Assembly (NCBI GenBank): GCA_035710745.1
Contig: DASTCX010000025.1
Span: 62,001-126,000 of the forward strand
DNA: 64,000 bases
Direction of reading: 5' to 3'
Source: Candidatus Eremiobacteraceae bacterium
GTDB taxonomy: Bacteria > Vulcanimicrobiota > Vulcanimicrobiia > Eremiobacterales > Eremiobacteraceae
This document shows, piece by piece, positions 14,440-23,441 of this stretch. Position numbers and translations under genes: made by a program. How positions within the stretch are numbered: the stretch's first letter is position 1; the number at the start of each line of letters is the position of its first letter. Below the pieces are notes generated by a model. The model ran no database searches. It was given only the letters and a program-made list of their open reading frames with translations, and had not been told where the DNA came from.

Positions 14440-15881
14440 GCGCTGCCCGTTCGAACGGCCTCCTCTGATTTCATCCTTTTGCGCGCGACGCCCGACTCGA
14501 TCGCTGCATTCGCGACGGCGCGACTCACCGCTTCCACGACCCGCTTGTCGAAGACGCTCGGGATCACATAATCCGCCAACACCTCGTCGTCGCCGATGAC
14601 GCCGGCGATCGCGTGTGCGGCGGCGAGCAGCATCGACTCGTTGATGCAGCTCGCGCGCACGTCGAGCGCGCCGCGGAAAATGCCCGGGAAGGCGAGCACG
14701 TTGTTCACCTGATTCGGATAGTCCGAACGTCCGGTCGCGATCACCGCGACATACGGCTCCGCCAGATCCGGCGATATCTCCGGAACCGGATTGGCCATCG
14801 CGAAGACGATCGAGTCTTTCGCCATCGACTTCACAGCGTCGAGCGACAGGGCATTCGGCCCGCTCAGCCCGATGAAGACGTCGGCGCCTTTAATGACGTC
14901 CTCGAGGCTGCCCGAGCGAAAATCTTTGTTGCCGTTGTCGGCGATCCACTGCTTCATCGGGTTGTCGTACGTCGTGCCGCGGACATATGCGCCTTCTAGG
15001 CCGACGCCGATGACGTCGCCCGCGCCCGCCGAGAGCAAGAGTTTCGCGCACGAACCGCCGGCCGCGCCGATGCCGAGGATGACGACGCGGACGTCCTCGA
15101 GCTTCTTGCCGACGACCTTGAGCGCGTTGATAAGCGCCGCAAGTATGACGACCGCCGTGCCGTGCTGATCGTCGTGCATCACCGGGATGTCGAGTCGCTC
15201 GATGAGTCGGCGTTCGACTTCGAAACAGCGCGGCGATGAGATGTCTTCGAGATTGATCCCGCCGAAGCCGGGCGCGATGCGCACGACCGTTTCGACGATC
15301 GCGTCGACGTCTTTCGTATCGAGGCAGATCGGAAACGCGTCGACGCGCCCGAACTCCTTGAAGAGCATCGCCTTGCCTTCCATCACCGGCAACGCGGCGA
15401 AAGGACCGATGTCGCCGAGCCCGAGGACGGCGGTGCCGTCGGTGACGACGGCGACCATGTTCGCTTTCGCGGTAAGCGTGTATGCTTTCGACGGGTCGTC
15501 GGCGATCGCGAGGCACACGCGTGCGACGCCCGGCGTATAGACGCGCGACAGCGCATCGCGATTGTTGAGCGGTATGCGGCCGAGCACTTCGATCTTGCCG
15601 CCGAGATGCGCGAGGAACGTCCGGTCGCTGACGTCGACGACGTGCGTGCCTTCGATCGCCGAGATCGCGTCGACGACGTGCTTCAGGTGCTCTTCATCTC
15701 CGACTTCGATCGTGATGTCGCGGACGGCGGAGCGCCGCGTCGCCTGGCTGACGTCGACCGCGCCGATCCGGCCGCCTACGCGTGCGATCGCTTCAGCGAT
15801 CTTCGCGAACGTGCCGATCTGCCGCGATTGTTCGACGCGGACCACGGCGGTAAACCCGATCTTCATGTCGTGATTGGTCAC
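14436..15881 (-). CDS. NAD(P)-dependent malic enzyme with N-terminal ACT-like domain
   Basis: 481 residues. The first 75 form an ACT-like domain (GFTAVVRVEQSRQIGTFAKI). The catalytic part has YTPGVARVCLAI with its catalytic Tyr, AVVTDGTAVLGLGDIG, the metal-binding INLEDISSP and HDDQHGTAVVILAALINAL, the Rossmann VVILGIGAAGGSCAKLL, and FAMANPVPEI. It oxidatively decarboxylates malate to pyruvate. The ACT domain suggests allosteric control by a small ligand. GTG 15881 has GGAGG about 10 bases upstream; ATG 15866 is the alternative. First gene of the malic enzyme-E1alpha-E1beta-E2 operon. Confidence 0.92.
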   Translation of the reverse strand: MTNHDMKIGFTAVVRVEQSRQIGTFAKIAEAIARVGGRIGAVDVSQATRRSAVRDITIEVGDEEHLKHVVDAISAIEGTHVVDVSDRTFLAHLGGKIEVLGRIPLNNRDALSRVYTPGVARVCLAIADDPSKAYTLTAKANMVAVVTDGTAVLGLGDIGPFAALPVMEGKAMLFKEFGRVDAFPICLDTKDVDAIVETVVRIAPGFGGINLEDISSPRCFEVERRLIERLDIPVMHDDQHGTAVVILAALINALKVVGKKLEDVRVVILGIGAAGGSCAKLLLSAGAGDVIGVGLEGAYVRGTTYDNPMKQWIADNGNKDFRSGSLEDVIKGADVFIGLSGPNALSLDAVKSMAKDSIVFAMANPVPEISPDLAEPYVAVIATGRSDYPNQVNNVLAFPGIFRGALDVRASCINESMLLAAAHAIAGVIGDDEVLADYVIPSVFDKRVVEAVSRAVANAAIESGVARKRMKSEEAVRTGSA

Positions 15882-16014
15882 GCTTTGCCGGCCTCCGGCC
15901 GCCACGCTTCGACCCGCGGGGGGCCGCACCCACCGACCCGTCGAAGGTTTTTGCTGCGCTCGCCGCATCGCGGGCGTCGTCCCCTGCGCGGGGCCGGCCG
16001 GAGATCACTCACTC

Positions 16015-17148
16015 GTGCGTCGATTCATCGCCGTCGCTCTCGCCGTAGCGATTCTCACCGGTCCGATCAGCGGGTGTTCGCAACCCATCGATCCCGGCAG
16101 CTCGGTTCCGGCGCAGTCGCAGCCGTTCGTCGCGCTGCTCGCGCTCATCGGGCTCGGGATCGGGCTCACCGCGTTGCATCACCACAACGAGTCGCACTCC
16201 GGCTCCGGCGGTACGGGCGGCAATGCGGTCGGTGCGCAGTTCAGCGTCGCGCCTTTCATCAGCGGCTATAAACCGGTCGACCTCGTCGTCGACCCGGTCA
16301 ACGTCGCGCTCGGAGCGCTCGAATCGCCGCTCGCGGGCGGCGGAACGGGCAAGTTCACGGAGATCCAAGATCTCAGCAATACTGCCCAGCCGTTCGGAAC
16401 GTATACCTTGCCTGCGAACTACTCTCCGAGCGCAGTCGCGATGGACGCGAACGGGCTCACATGGTTCGTCGACGCGACCGGCAAGGTGCAAGGCTGCGCC
16501 TCGATGACGTCAGCCACGACGACGTGCACGTCCGCCGGCACCTTCAACGACGGACTCGGCGCGGGGTCGCGCTCGATCGCGGTCGACGTCGGCTTCATCG
16601 TCGTGATCGTGGACGGCGGGAACGGCAAGGTGAAGTGGTGGGCGACCGAAGGGTCGAGCGGAAGCGGCACCGGCACGTACTCATCGACGTCGACATCGCC
16701 GATCTACGCCGCCGACGCGATCGAACTGACGACGACGCCGCCGAGCGGCTTCACGGTCTACCATCAAGATGGCTCGTCCGACTTCATCACGTTCACACTG
16801 ACCGGCTCGACGTTGTCGTTGACGCCTCAGGCGAACTTCCTCTATACGCCCGCTTCGCTCGTCGGATTGAGCAACATCGGAGGCGAGGTCTCGGGCAAGG
16901 ATGCGGTCTTCGGTTTCACCGGCGAACCGGCGGGATCGTATTCGATGACGAAGTACGAAACGGCGACCGCTGCCGGCATCGGACAAGCGACTGCGACGTC
17001 CGAGCTCATCGACTTCAACGGCCAGGTCGGTAATCCGAGCGGGGCACCGTTCACCGCACCGCTCGACTCCTCGCACCTGGACACTGGAGAGAACTCGATC
17101 TGGGCGATCGACGCCGGTGGCCGCATCGTCAACTTCGCCCCATTCTGA
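16015..17148 (+). CDS. Exported lipoprotein with beta-propeller-like repeats
   Basis: 377 residues. A signal peptide (RRFIAVALAVAILTGPISGC) ends in a lipobox-like ISGC. A Gly/Ser-rich linker and beta-rich repeats follow (for example SPSAVAMDANGLTWFVDATG, SIAVDVGFIVVIVDGGNGKV, ENSIWAIDAGGRIVNFAPF), resembling NHL or SMP-30-like propellers. No catalytic motif recognised. GTG 16015 (GGAG 13 bases upstream) fits the signal peptide; upstream in-frame residues are shadow sequence. It is divergent from the malic enzyme gene, with about 130 bases for both promoters. Confidence 0.72.
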   Translation: MRRFIAVALAVAILTGPISGCSQPIDPGSSVPAQSQPFVALLALIGLGIGLTALHHHNESHSGSGGTGGNAVGAQFSVAPFISGYKPVDLVVDPVNVALGALESPLAGGGTGKFTEIQDLSNTAQPFGTYTLPANYSPSAVAMDANGLTWFVDATGKVQGCASMTSATTTCTSAGTFNDGLGAGSRSIAVDVGFIVVIVDGGNGKVKWWATEGSSGSGTGTYSSTSTSPIYAADAIELTTTPPSGFTVYHQDGSSDFITFTLTGSTLSLTPQANFLYTPASLVGLSNIGGEVSGKDAVFGFTGEPAGSYSMTKYETATAAGIGQATATSELIDFNGQVGNPSGAPFTAPLDSSHLDTGENSIWAIDAGGRIVNFAPF

Positions 17149-17193
17149 TCGCGACCGTCGTTTGTAGCGGTCGTTCTTGAGTGAGGAAAGGGA

Positions 17194-17371
17194 GCGGTCG
17201 AGCTTTAGCTCGACCGCCGCGGTTGTTCTTGAGTGGGGAAAGGGAGCGGTCGACCTTTACGGTCGACCGCCGCGGCCTTGCTTCAAGGTCGTCTCCGGTC
17301 GAGCTAAAGCTCGACCGCCACAAGTCATTCGTCTGTAAGGTCGTCTGCGGTCGACCGTGAAGGTCGACCGC
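17194..17371. repeat. Cluster of four family A palindromes
   Basis: Copies at 17194-17217 (AGC/GCT), 17246-17270 (ACC/GGT), 17296-17317 (AGC/GCT) and 17347-17371 (ACC/GGT), spaced about 51 bases apart and alternating between two inner-stem versions. They occupy nearly the whole 236-base gap between converging genes; nothing else is visible in that gap. Confidence 0.93.
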
Positions 17372-17384
17372 TCCATTCAATTTC

Positions 17385-18863
17385 TTACGCGGCTTTGGCG
17401 GGCGAGCCGAAGCCTTGGCGTTGCTGGGCGCCCCATTGTTTCTGACCGCGGATCCAGTCGATCGTGCCACGCAGGCGCCACCAGAGCGTCAGTTGCCGGT
17501 AGCCGAAGTTCTCGATGATGGCGTACAAGTTGAGCGTCAGCAGCTCTTTCCAGCGCGGATAGCGGTGGAATGAAGCTTCTTCCAACAGCACGGAGCTCAC
17601 CGATAGGATGATGCCGAACACCACCGCGCACATCGTATAAAGGAAGGCGTTGAGCGGCGCGAGCAGACCGAGCAGCGCGGCGAGCGGCAATAAGATGTAG
17701 CCTGAGAGCTCGACGATCGGGCCGATCGCCTCGATGAACAAGAAATACGGCATGCCGAACCAGCCGACGCGCCCATAGGTGCGGTTGAAGAACAGGTCCT
17801 TGTGCTTGAGAAGCACCTCGAACATCCCGCGGTGCCAGCGATTGCGCTGGCGGCCGAGGGTCTCCCACGTCGCCGGCACCTCCGTCCAGCAGACGGTCTG
17901 CGGTACGAAGAGCACTTCATACTCGCGCTTCTGCTCTTTCAAGTGACGGACGATCTTGACGACGAGTTCCTTGTCCTCGCCGACCGTGTCGGTCGAGTAC
18001 CCGCCGACGATCTTCGCCGTCGCCTTGTGGAAGAGCCCGAACGCGCCCGACACGATGAGCATGACGTTCAAAGCCGACTGCGCCGTCCGTCCGCACAAGA
18101 ACGCTCGCATGTACTCGACGATCTGGAAGATCTCGATCGGCCTGCGCGGCAAGCCGACCGCTTCGACGCGGCCTTTGATCACGCGGCAGCCGTTCGCGGC
18201 ACGGATGATGCCGCCGGTGATCGGGACGAACTTCGTGCGGTCGAGCATCGGCTTGACGACGTGGAGCAGGGCGTCCTCTTCGAGCAGCGCGTCGGCGTCG
18301 ACCGTGCAGAAGAGCGGATAGCGCGACGCGTTGATGCCCGCGTTGAGCGCGTCGGCCTTCCCGCCGTTCTCTTTGTCGACGACGATGAGCTTCGGATAGC
18401 GCGGCGACGCGTACAGCCCGCGCACGGGCTTGCTCTTCACCGAGTTCTCGAACGTGAACTCGAGACGCTCCATACCAAAAGCTTCGATGAGATATTGGAG
18501 CGTCTGGTCTTTCGAGCCGTCGTTGATGACGACGACTTCGTGTTTGCTGTATTTGAGACGGAGCAGCGAGCGCACCGACTCGACGATCGTCGCGCCTTCG
18601 TTGTACGCCGGACAGAGGATCGAGATCGGCGGCACGAGGCGCGATCGGAAGATCTGCTCGAGCCGCTCCTTGTCGCGCGAGCGCAAGTACGACCGCACTT
18701 CCGCCAGCGCCATGAGCGTGAAGACGAGGTATACCGAGTCGACGAAGATGACGTAGAAGAACACGACGTCGTTGAACGCGAGGATCATCTTGCGCAGCAA
18801 GAGGTGGATCGGCGCTTCGTCGGCGACGAGCAGCGGGATCAAAGCGAAAACGGCAGCCATCAT
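17385..18863 (-). CDS. Membrane glycosyltransferase family 2
   Basis: 492 residues: two hydrophobic N-terminal segments, a GT-A catalytic domain and three to four C-terminal membrane segments. Catalytic marks are ISILCPAYNEGATIVESVRS, VVVINDGSKDQT, the metal-binding VDADALLEED, GEDKELVVKI and QRNRWHRG (the QxxRW motif of processive synthases). This architecture is that of poly-N-acetylglucosamine/cellulose-synthase-like enzymes that polymerise and export a beta-linked polysaccharide from UDP-sugars. The product is unknown. Its start overlaps the HEAT gene stop by 4 bases, which points to one transcript with the HEAT protein and receivers. Confidence 0.9.
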   Translation of the reverse strand: MMAAVFALIPLLVADEAPIHLLLRKMILAFNDVVFFYVIFVDSVYLVFTLMALAEVRSYLRSRDKERLEQIFRSRLVPPISILCPAYNEGATIVESVRSLLRLKYSKHEVVVINDGSKDQTLQYLIEAFGMERLEFTFENSVKSKPVRGLYASPRYPKLIVVDKENGGKADALNAGINASRYPLFCTVDADALLEEDALLHVVKPMLDRTKFVPITGGIIRAANGCRVIKGRVEAVGLPRRPIEIFQIVEYMRAFLCGRTAQSALNVMLIVSGAFGLFHKATAKIVGGYSTDTVGEDKELVVKIVRHLKEQKREYEVLFVPQTVCWTEVPATWETLGRQRNRWHRGMFEVLLKHKDLFFNRTYGRVGWFGMPYFLFIEAIGPIVELSGYILLPLAALLGLLAPLNAFLYTMCAVVFGIILSVSSVLLEEASFHRYPRWKELLTLNLYAIIENFGYRQLTLWWRLRGTIDWIRGQKQWGAQQRQGFGSPAKAA

Positions 18864-20008
18864 CGTGCGATCGCCGTCTTACGAGATTTCGCAGCCGACG
18901 CGATGAGATGGAGCTGCAGCGCGGACACCGATGCGCGGCGCGCCGGCGAATCGGGCGCTTCGATCATCGCTCGCGCGAGCAGTCGACGCCCGTCTTCGCC
19001 CACCTTGACGAGCGCCTCGGCGGCATGCTGTCGCACCCACCATACGCCATCGTGGAGCCCTTGCTCGAGCGTGCCGAGGTAGCGCGCGCGTTGCGAGCGT
19101 TCGTGCGGCGCACCGAGCGCCTCGAGCGCCTTCATGACGCGCACGCGGACGAACCAGGCGGGATCGGCGGCCGCTTTCATCACCGCTTCGGTCGCTTCGA
19201 GCGCGCCCGCTCGTCCGAGCGCCTCTGCCGCACGCGCACGGACCTCCGGCGATACGTGCGTCAAGGCGCGGATCGCCGGATCGAAATCCGACATCCAGCC
19301 GATGTCGGCGAGGATGTCGAGCGCGAGCGCGGACATGCGTGCGTCGTCGTCGTCGATGGCAGCGGTGAGCGCGGGAACCGCCATCATGCCCATGCGGGCG
19401 AGGACTTCCGCGACGCGGACCTGTTGGAAGCGCGTCGGATCGCGCAGCGCCTTGAGCAGATGCGCGACGGCAGGTTCGGCACCGACGACGCCGAGCGCTT
19501 CGGCCGCCGTGATGCGCACCATCGCGTCCGGATCGTCGTTGAAGATCTCGATGAGCGCCGGGATCGCGATGCGCGAGTGCATGCCGCCGAGCATCATACA
19601 TGCCTTGAGACGCGTCTCGCCGAGCGGCGAGCGCAGCTGGCGCATCGACGCCGCGACGTAACCGGCGGACTCGAGGATCGTCACGAGCCGGCCGCGCAGG
19701 TCGCCGCTGATGAAGCTGAGATGGTCGACGAGGAACTCTCGCACCGCATCGCCGACAGGACCGCCCGGCTTCGGGATGGTGTAGAGCTGCTCGCCGTCGA
19801 TGAGCACCGCGCGATCTTGTATCGAAAATGCGCGTTCGGTATCGAGTATCTTGCTGAGGACGCTGGTCATCGACTCGCGCACGTGCACGTGCACCGCCGC
19901 TCGCCACTCGCGATACATGCGCATCGTCATGATGAACAAGACGAGCGACGCGAGCGCGATGCCAAGTGACGACAGCACGAGTTCGAGCGTGACGAGTTCG
20001 AGCGACAT
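18860..20008 (-). CDS. Membrane-anchored HEAT-repeat protein
   Basis: 382 residues. One N-terminal membrane helix (LVLSSLGIALASLVLFIMTM) is followed by a soluble part of helical HEAT/Armadillo repeats, for example AVHLLKALRDPTRFQQVRV, MAVPALTAAIDDDDARMSAL and SPEVRARAAEALGRAGALEA. Such solenoids bind partner proteins. The 4-base overlap with the glycosyltransferase suggests that it is a membrane partner or scaffold of that enzyme. No enzymatic motif seen. ATG 20008 is the first codon that includes the membrane helix. Confidence 0.8.
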   Translation of the reverse strand: MSLELVTLELVLSSLGIALASLVLFIMTMRMYREWRAAVHVHVRESMTSVLSKILDTERAFSIQDRAVLIDGEQLYTIPKPGGPVGDAVREFLVDHLSFISGDLRGRLVTILESAGYVAASMRQLRSPLGETRLKACMMLGGMHSRIAIPALIEIFNDDPDAMVRITAAEALGVVGAEPAVAHLLKALRDPTRFQQVRVAEVLARMGMMAVPALTAAIDDDDARMSALALDILADIGWMSDFDPAIRALTHVSPEVRARAAEALGRAGALEATEAVMKAAADPAWFVRVRVMKALEALGAPHERSQRARYLGTLEQGLHDGVWWVRQHAAEALVKVGEDGRRLLARAMIEAPDSPARRASVSALQLHLIASAAKSRKTAIAR

Positions 20009-20037
20009 CTACATATAGGGATATCGGCGGGGGAGGC

Positions 20038-20427
20038 CTATTGACGCTTGGCGAGGACCGCCCGAACCCGCACTTGGAGCTCGCGTGGCGAGAACGGCTT
20101 CACCATGTAGTCGACGGCGCCGGAATCGAAGCCCTCGAGAACATCATGTTCCTGACCGCGGGATGTGAGGAACATCACAGGTACCTCGGCCGTCGCCGGA
20201 TCGCTCTTGAGCGCGCGCGCCACTTCCCAGCCATCCATCCGCGGCATCAGCACGTCGAGGATGACGAGATCAGGCTTCGACTCCCGGACGCACTCGAGCG
20301 CTTCTTCTCCGTCCGATGCGACCGTGACGTCGCAGCCCGCGTTGGTCACCGTCATCTCGACGAGACGGCGGATGTCGGGATCGTCATCGGCGATGACGAC
20401 GCGCGGCCTGCTCTCTTGTTCGTCCAT
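20038..20427 (-). CDS. Stand-alone receiver-domain response regulator
   Basis: 129 residues, a single receiver domain with acidic pocket ADDDPD, phospho-acceptor Asp58 in LVILDVLMPRMDG, the switch Thr/Ser in MFLTSRG and Lys in YMVKPFSP. No output domain, so it must act by protein contact. It abuts the other receiver gene without a gap and lies 29 bases before the HEAT gene, so it probably belongs to the same operon and may control polysaccharide synthesis; that role is inferred. Confidence 0.9.
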   Translation of the reverse strand: MDEQESRPRVVIADDDPDIRRLVEMTVTNAGCDVTVASDGEEALECVRESKPDLVILDVLMPRMDGWEVARALKSDPATAEVPVMFLTSRGQEHDVLEGFDSGAVDYMVKPFSPRELQVRVRAVLAKRQ

Positions 20428-20823
20428 CTATTGCCGCGCGTTCGGTGCGAGGATGCCGCGCACCCGGTCAGCGAGCACGACGGGATCGAACGGTTTGTCC
20501 AAATAGCCGGCGGCACCGGCGGCGAGACCCTCGGCGCGATCGCTGTCCGTGCACTTCGCCGACAAGAAGACGATCGGTATCTCGGAAGTCGCGGGCGATG
20601 CCTTCAGCCGCTTGCACACGTCGAGTCCGTCAGCGCCGGCGAGCATCCGATCGAGTACGATGACATCCGGACGGCGCTGCGCGATCGCCGCGTCGACGCC
20701 GTCGGCACCGTCGCACGTCACGACTTCCCAATGGCCGATGAGCTTCAGCGCGAGACCGATGATGCGTGCGATATCGGCCTCGTCTTCGACGACGAGAACC
20801 GTGCGCACGTCCAACGCGTCCAC
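20428..20823 (-). CDS. Second stand-alone receiver-domain protein
   Basis: 131 residues, receiver domain only: VVEDEAD pocket, Asp58 in DVIVLDRMLAGADG, VFLSAKC and the conserved Lys in YLDKPFDP. It differs from its neighbour enough to be an old duplicate. Its stop is immediately followed by the start of the 20038-20427 gene. No histidine kinase is adjacent; the nearest one in the window is at 43853-45997. Confidence 0.9.
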   Translation of the reverse strand: MDALDVRTVLVVEDEADIARIIGLALKLIGHWEVVTCDGADGVDAAIAQRRPDVIVLDRMLAGADGLDVCKRLKASPATSEIPIVFLSAKCTDSDRAEGLAAGAAGYLDKPFDPVVLADRVRGILAPNARQ

Positions 20824-20827
20824 GCGG

Positions 20828-23407
20828 TCAGCGTCTCTTGGGCGCGGCTTTGCGGCCGTTTTTCGATGCCGCCGTGCGGCCGCTCGCTTCGAGCCTGTCG
20901 ATACGCTCGCCGAGCGCGCGGTTCTGCGCGCGCAACTCGACGAGTTCGTCGCGCAGCTTCACGAGCTCCGCGGGCCGCTCGGCGTGCTCGCGAATGGCTC
21001 TGATCGCTTCGGCGCAGCGGCGCTTGAGCCGTCCGTCGACGTCTTGCGCCGCGATCGCCTCGAGCGCGGGCAACGCCGCGATGTCGTGGAGCGCCTGGAG
21101 CGCCATGACCGACGAGATGCGGACGTCGAACGAGCGGTCGTCGAGCAGCGCGATGATCGCTTCGCGCACGTCCTTGCGCCCCTCGCCGAGTTTCGCCAGC
21201 GCTCCGATCGCCGCGCGGCGGGCGCGCCTGTGACGACCGTATTTCGTCCAATCGAGACAGATCGGCACGGCGCGTTCGTCGCCCAGCTCGGCGAACCCGG
21301 CGAGCGCGCCGCAGCGCACGACCTCGTTCCAGGACTCCTTCGCCATCGATTTCTTGAGCATATCGAACGCGCTCGCCGCGCGCGTCCTGCCGATCGACGT
21401 CGCGGCCTCGGCCTCGACGAAATAAGACGCGTCTTTGCGGGCGAGCGGTGTCAGCGATTTCACCGCATCTTCCGAACGGAAATCGCCGAGCGCGTGTGCG
21501 ACCGCCGCTCGCGCCTTCGGGTGCTTCACTTTCGTGGCCGCTGCGAGCGCCGCGAACGCTCGATCGCCACGGATAAGGCCGAGCGCACGAGCCGCTTCCG
21601 CTTGAACGCCCCAGAATTTGTCTGAACGCAACGCGCCGGCAAGCGCTTCAACGCTCGCAGCCGACGTATCGGTGGACAAAGCCCGCGCAGCCTGGACGCG
21701 GGCGGCGACGAACGGATGCGTCGTCAGTTGACGCGCGAGCATCTCGAACGGCACATGCTGTTTCAGCGCTTTCAAGATATCGCCGCGCGGGTCGAAGACG
21801 CACGTCACGGGCTTCGCACGCAAGTTGAAGTGGAACGTCTGCTCGGTCGAATCGCAGTCGACCGTGAAGGACTCCGACGCGCCGCTCGAGTGGCCGAACT
21901 CGATCGTGATCGGCGTGTCGAATAGCGGGGTCTGCTCGTCGACCGTCTGCGTCTGCTTCACGGTGAGGACCGCCTGCCCGCGCGCGTCATCCCATTCGTA
22001 CGCGACGTCGAACTCGGGGTGACCGGCGCGAAAGACCCACTGGTCGAAGAACGGGGCGAAATTGAGACCGGTGACCTCTTCAATCGCGCGCGCGAGATCG
22101 ACGGTCTCGACGTTGCGCGTCGCGTTGTCTGCGACGTAGCGCCCCATCGCCTTCCAGAACAGGTCGTCGCCGAGACGGCTGCGGACCATGTGCAGCACGC
22201 ACGCGCCCTTTTCGTAGAGATGACGATCGAACAGCTCGACGGGCTCCATGTAGACGTTCGTCACGATCGCGCGGCGGTATTGCTCGGCGTCCTCGCGCTT
22301 GTACGTGTCCTGGAGCGCGACGCGGTAGTACTGGAATTCGTCTTCGCCGCGATCGAATTCGCGGTAGAGCGCCTCGAAGTATGTCGCAAAGCCTTCGTTG
22401 AGCCACGCATGGGACCAGTCGCGGCACGTGAGCAGGTCGCCGAACCATTGATGCGCGAGCTCGTGCGCGACGAGCGGATCGCTCGAGAAGTCGAGATGCG
22501 CGCGCGCGTCGTGGAGCGTGTCGTCGGTCTGCGTCGTCGCCGTCGTGTTCTCCATCCCGCCGAAGATGAAGTCGGTGACAGCGACTTGCGCGTACTTCGC
22601 GTAGGGGTACGGATAGCCGAGGATATCGCCGAAGAACTTCACCATCTTCGGCGTCGCGCCGAACGAGCGGGCGCCGTCCGCCTCGCGACCGGGCCGGACG
22701 TAGTACGAGACCGGAATATCGCCCACCATGTCCGTGTGCTCGGAGAACTTGCCGGCGACGCAGGTCACGAGATACGTCACGTGGGGGACGTCCATCTGCC
22801 AGTGGTACGTCGTCGTCTTGCGCTTCGTATCGCGCGTCGTCTTGAGGAGCGCACCGTTGCTCAGGACGAAGAAGCCCTTCGGCACCGTCGCCGTGACTTC
22901 GGTCGTCGCCTTCGCGTTCGGATAGTCGATGCACGGGAACCAGTAATGCGCGTCCTCGTCTTGGCCTTGCGTCCACACCTCGACCGGTTTTTTCGGATAG
23001 CCTTCGTCCGGCCCGATGAAATAGATGCCTTGACGCGGCTGCCGAGCTTCGTAGTCGATGATGATCGTCGCCGACTTGCCGGCGCGTAACGGCGTGTCGA
23101 GCGCAACACGCAGCTTCGTGCCGGTCATGTCGAAGTCGAGCTGCTTGCGCGCCGGCGTCGATGCCTTGAGGATCGTCAGCTGCGCTGCGTCGAGATCGAC
23201 GTGCGAGATGGTCGCGCCGACGGCGGTGAACGTCGTCGCGCAGCGGCCGTATAGGATCTTGCGCTCGAAGTCGAACGACAGCGTCAACGCGATGTGGTCG
23301 ACCTTCGCGGGCCGATCGGGTCCGTAGCGCGCTTTCGCGGCGGGCAGAGCGAACGGTCTGCGGCGCAGCGCCACATCGAGCGCCCGCCGGCAATAGGCTT
23401 CGTTCAT
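20828..23407 (-). CDS. pepN: M1 family aminopeptidase with HEAT-repeat C-terminus
   Basis: 859 residues of the aminopeptidase N family. The exopeptidase motif GGMENTTATT and zinc motif HELAHQWFGD with the downstream Glu in NEGFATYFEALY are intact; the catalytic Tyr lies further on near LYEKGACVLH. After about residue 520 the protein carries HEAT-like repeats (VAARVQAARALSTDTSAASV, HPKARAAVAHALGDF) and ends with a short coiled coil and a basic tail (SGRTAASKNGRKAAPKRR). It removes N-terminal residues from peptides; without a signal peptide it is probably cytoplasmic. Only 4 bases separate it from the receiver genes. Confidence 0.92.
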   Translation of the reverse strand: MNEAYCRRALDVALRRRPFALPAAKARYGPDRPAKVDHIALTLSFDFERKILYGRCATTFTAVGATISHVDLDAAQLTILKASTPARKQLDFDMTGTKLRVALDTPLRAGKSATIIIDYEARQPRQGIYFIGPDEGYPKKPVEVWTQGQDEDAHYWFPCIDYPNAKATTEVTATVPKGFFVLSNGALLKTTRDTKRKTTTYHWQMDVPHVTYLVTCVAGKFSEHTDMVGDIPVSYYVRPGREADGARSFGATPKMVKFFGDILGYPYPYAKYAQVAVTDFIFGGMENTTATTQTDDTLHDARAHLDFSSDPLVAHELAHQWFGDLLTCRDWSHAWLNEGFATYFEALYREFDRGEDEFQYYRVALQDTYKREDAEQYRRAIVTNVYMEPVELFDRHLYEKGACVLHMVRSRLGDDLFWKAMGRYVADNATRNVETVDLARAIEEVTGLNFAPFFDQWVFRAGHPEFDVAYEWDDARGQAVLTVKQTQTVDEQTPLFDTPITIEFGHSSGASESFTVDCDSTEQTFHFNLRAKPVTCVFDPRGDILKALKQHVPFEMLARQLTTHPFVAARVQAARALSTDTSAASVEALAGALRSDKFWGVQAEAARALGLIRGDRAFAALAAATKVKHPKARAAVAHALGDFRSEDAVKSLTPLARKDASYFVEAEAATSIGRTRAASAFDMLKKSMAKESWNEVVRCGALAGFAELGDERAVPICLDWTKYGRHRRARRAAIGALAKLGEGRKDVREAIIALLDDRSFDVRISSVMALQALHDIAALPALEAIAAQDVDGRLKRRCAEAIRAIREHAERPAELVKLRDELVELRAQNRALGERIDRLEASGRTAASKNGRKAAPKRR

Positions 23408-23441
23408 CCTCGTCCTTCTGCGAGCGTCCCCAGCGGAGCCC

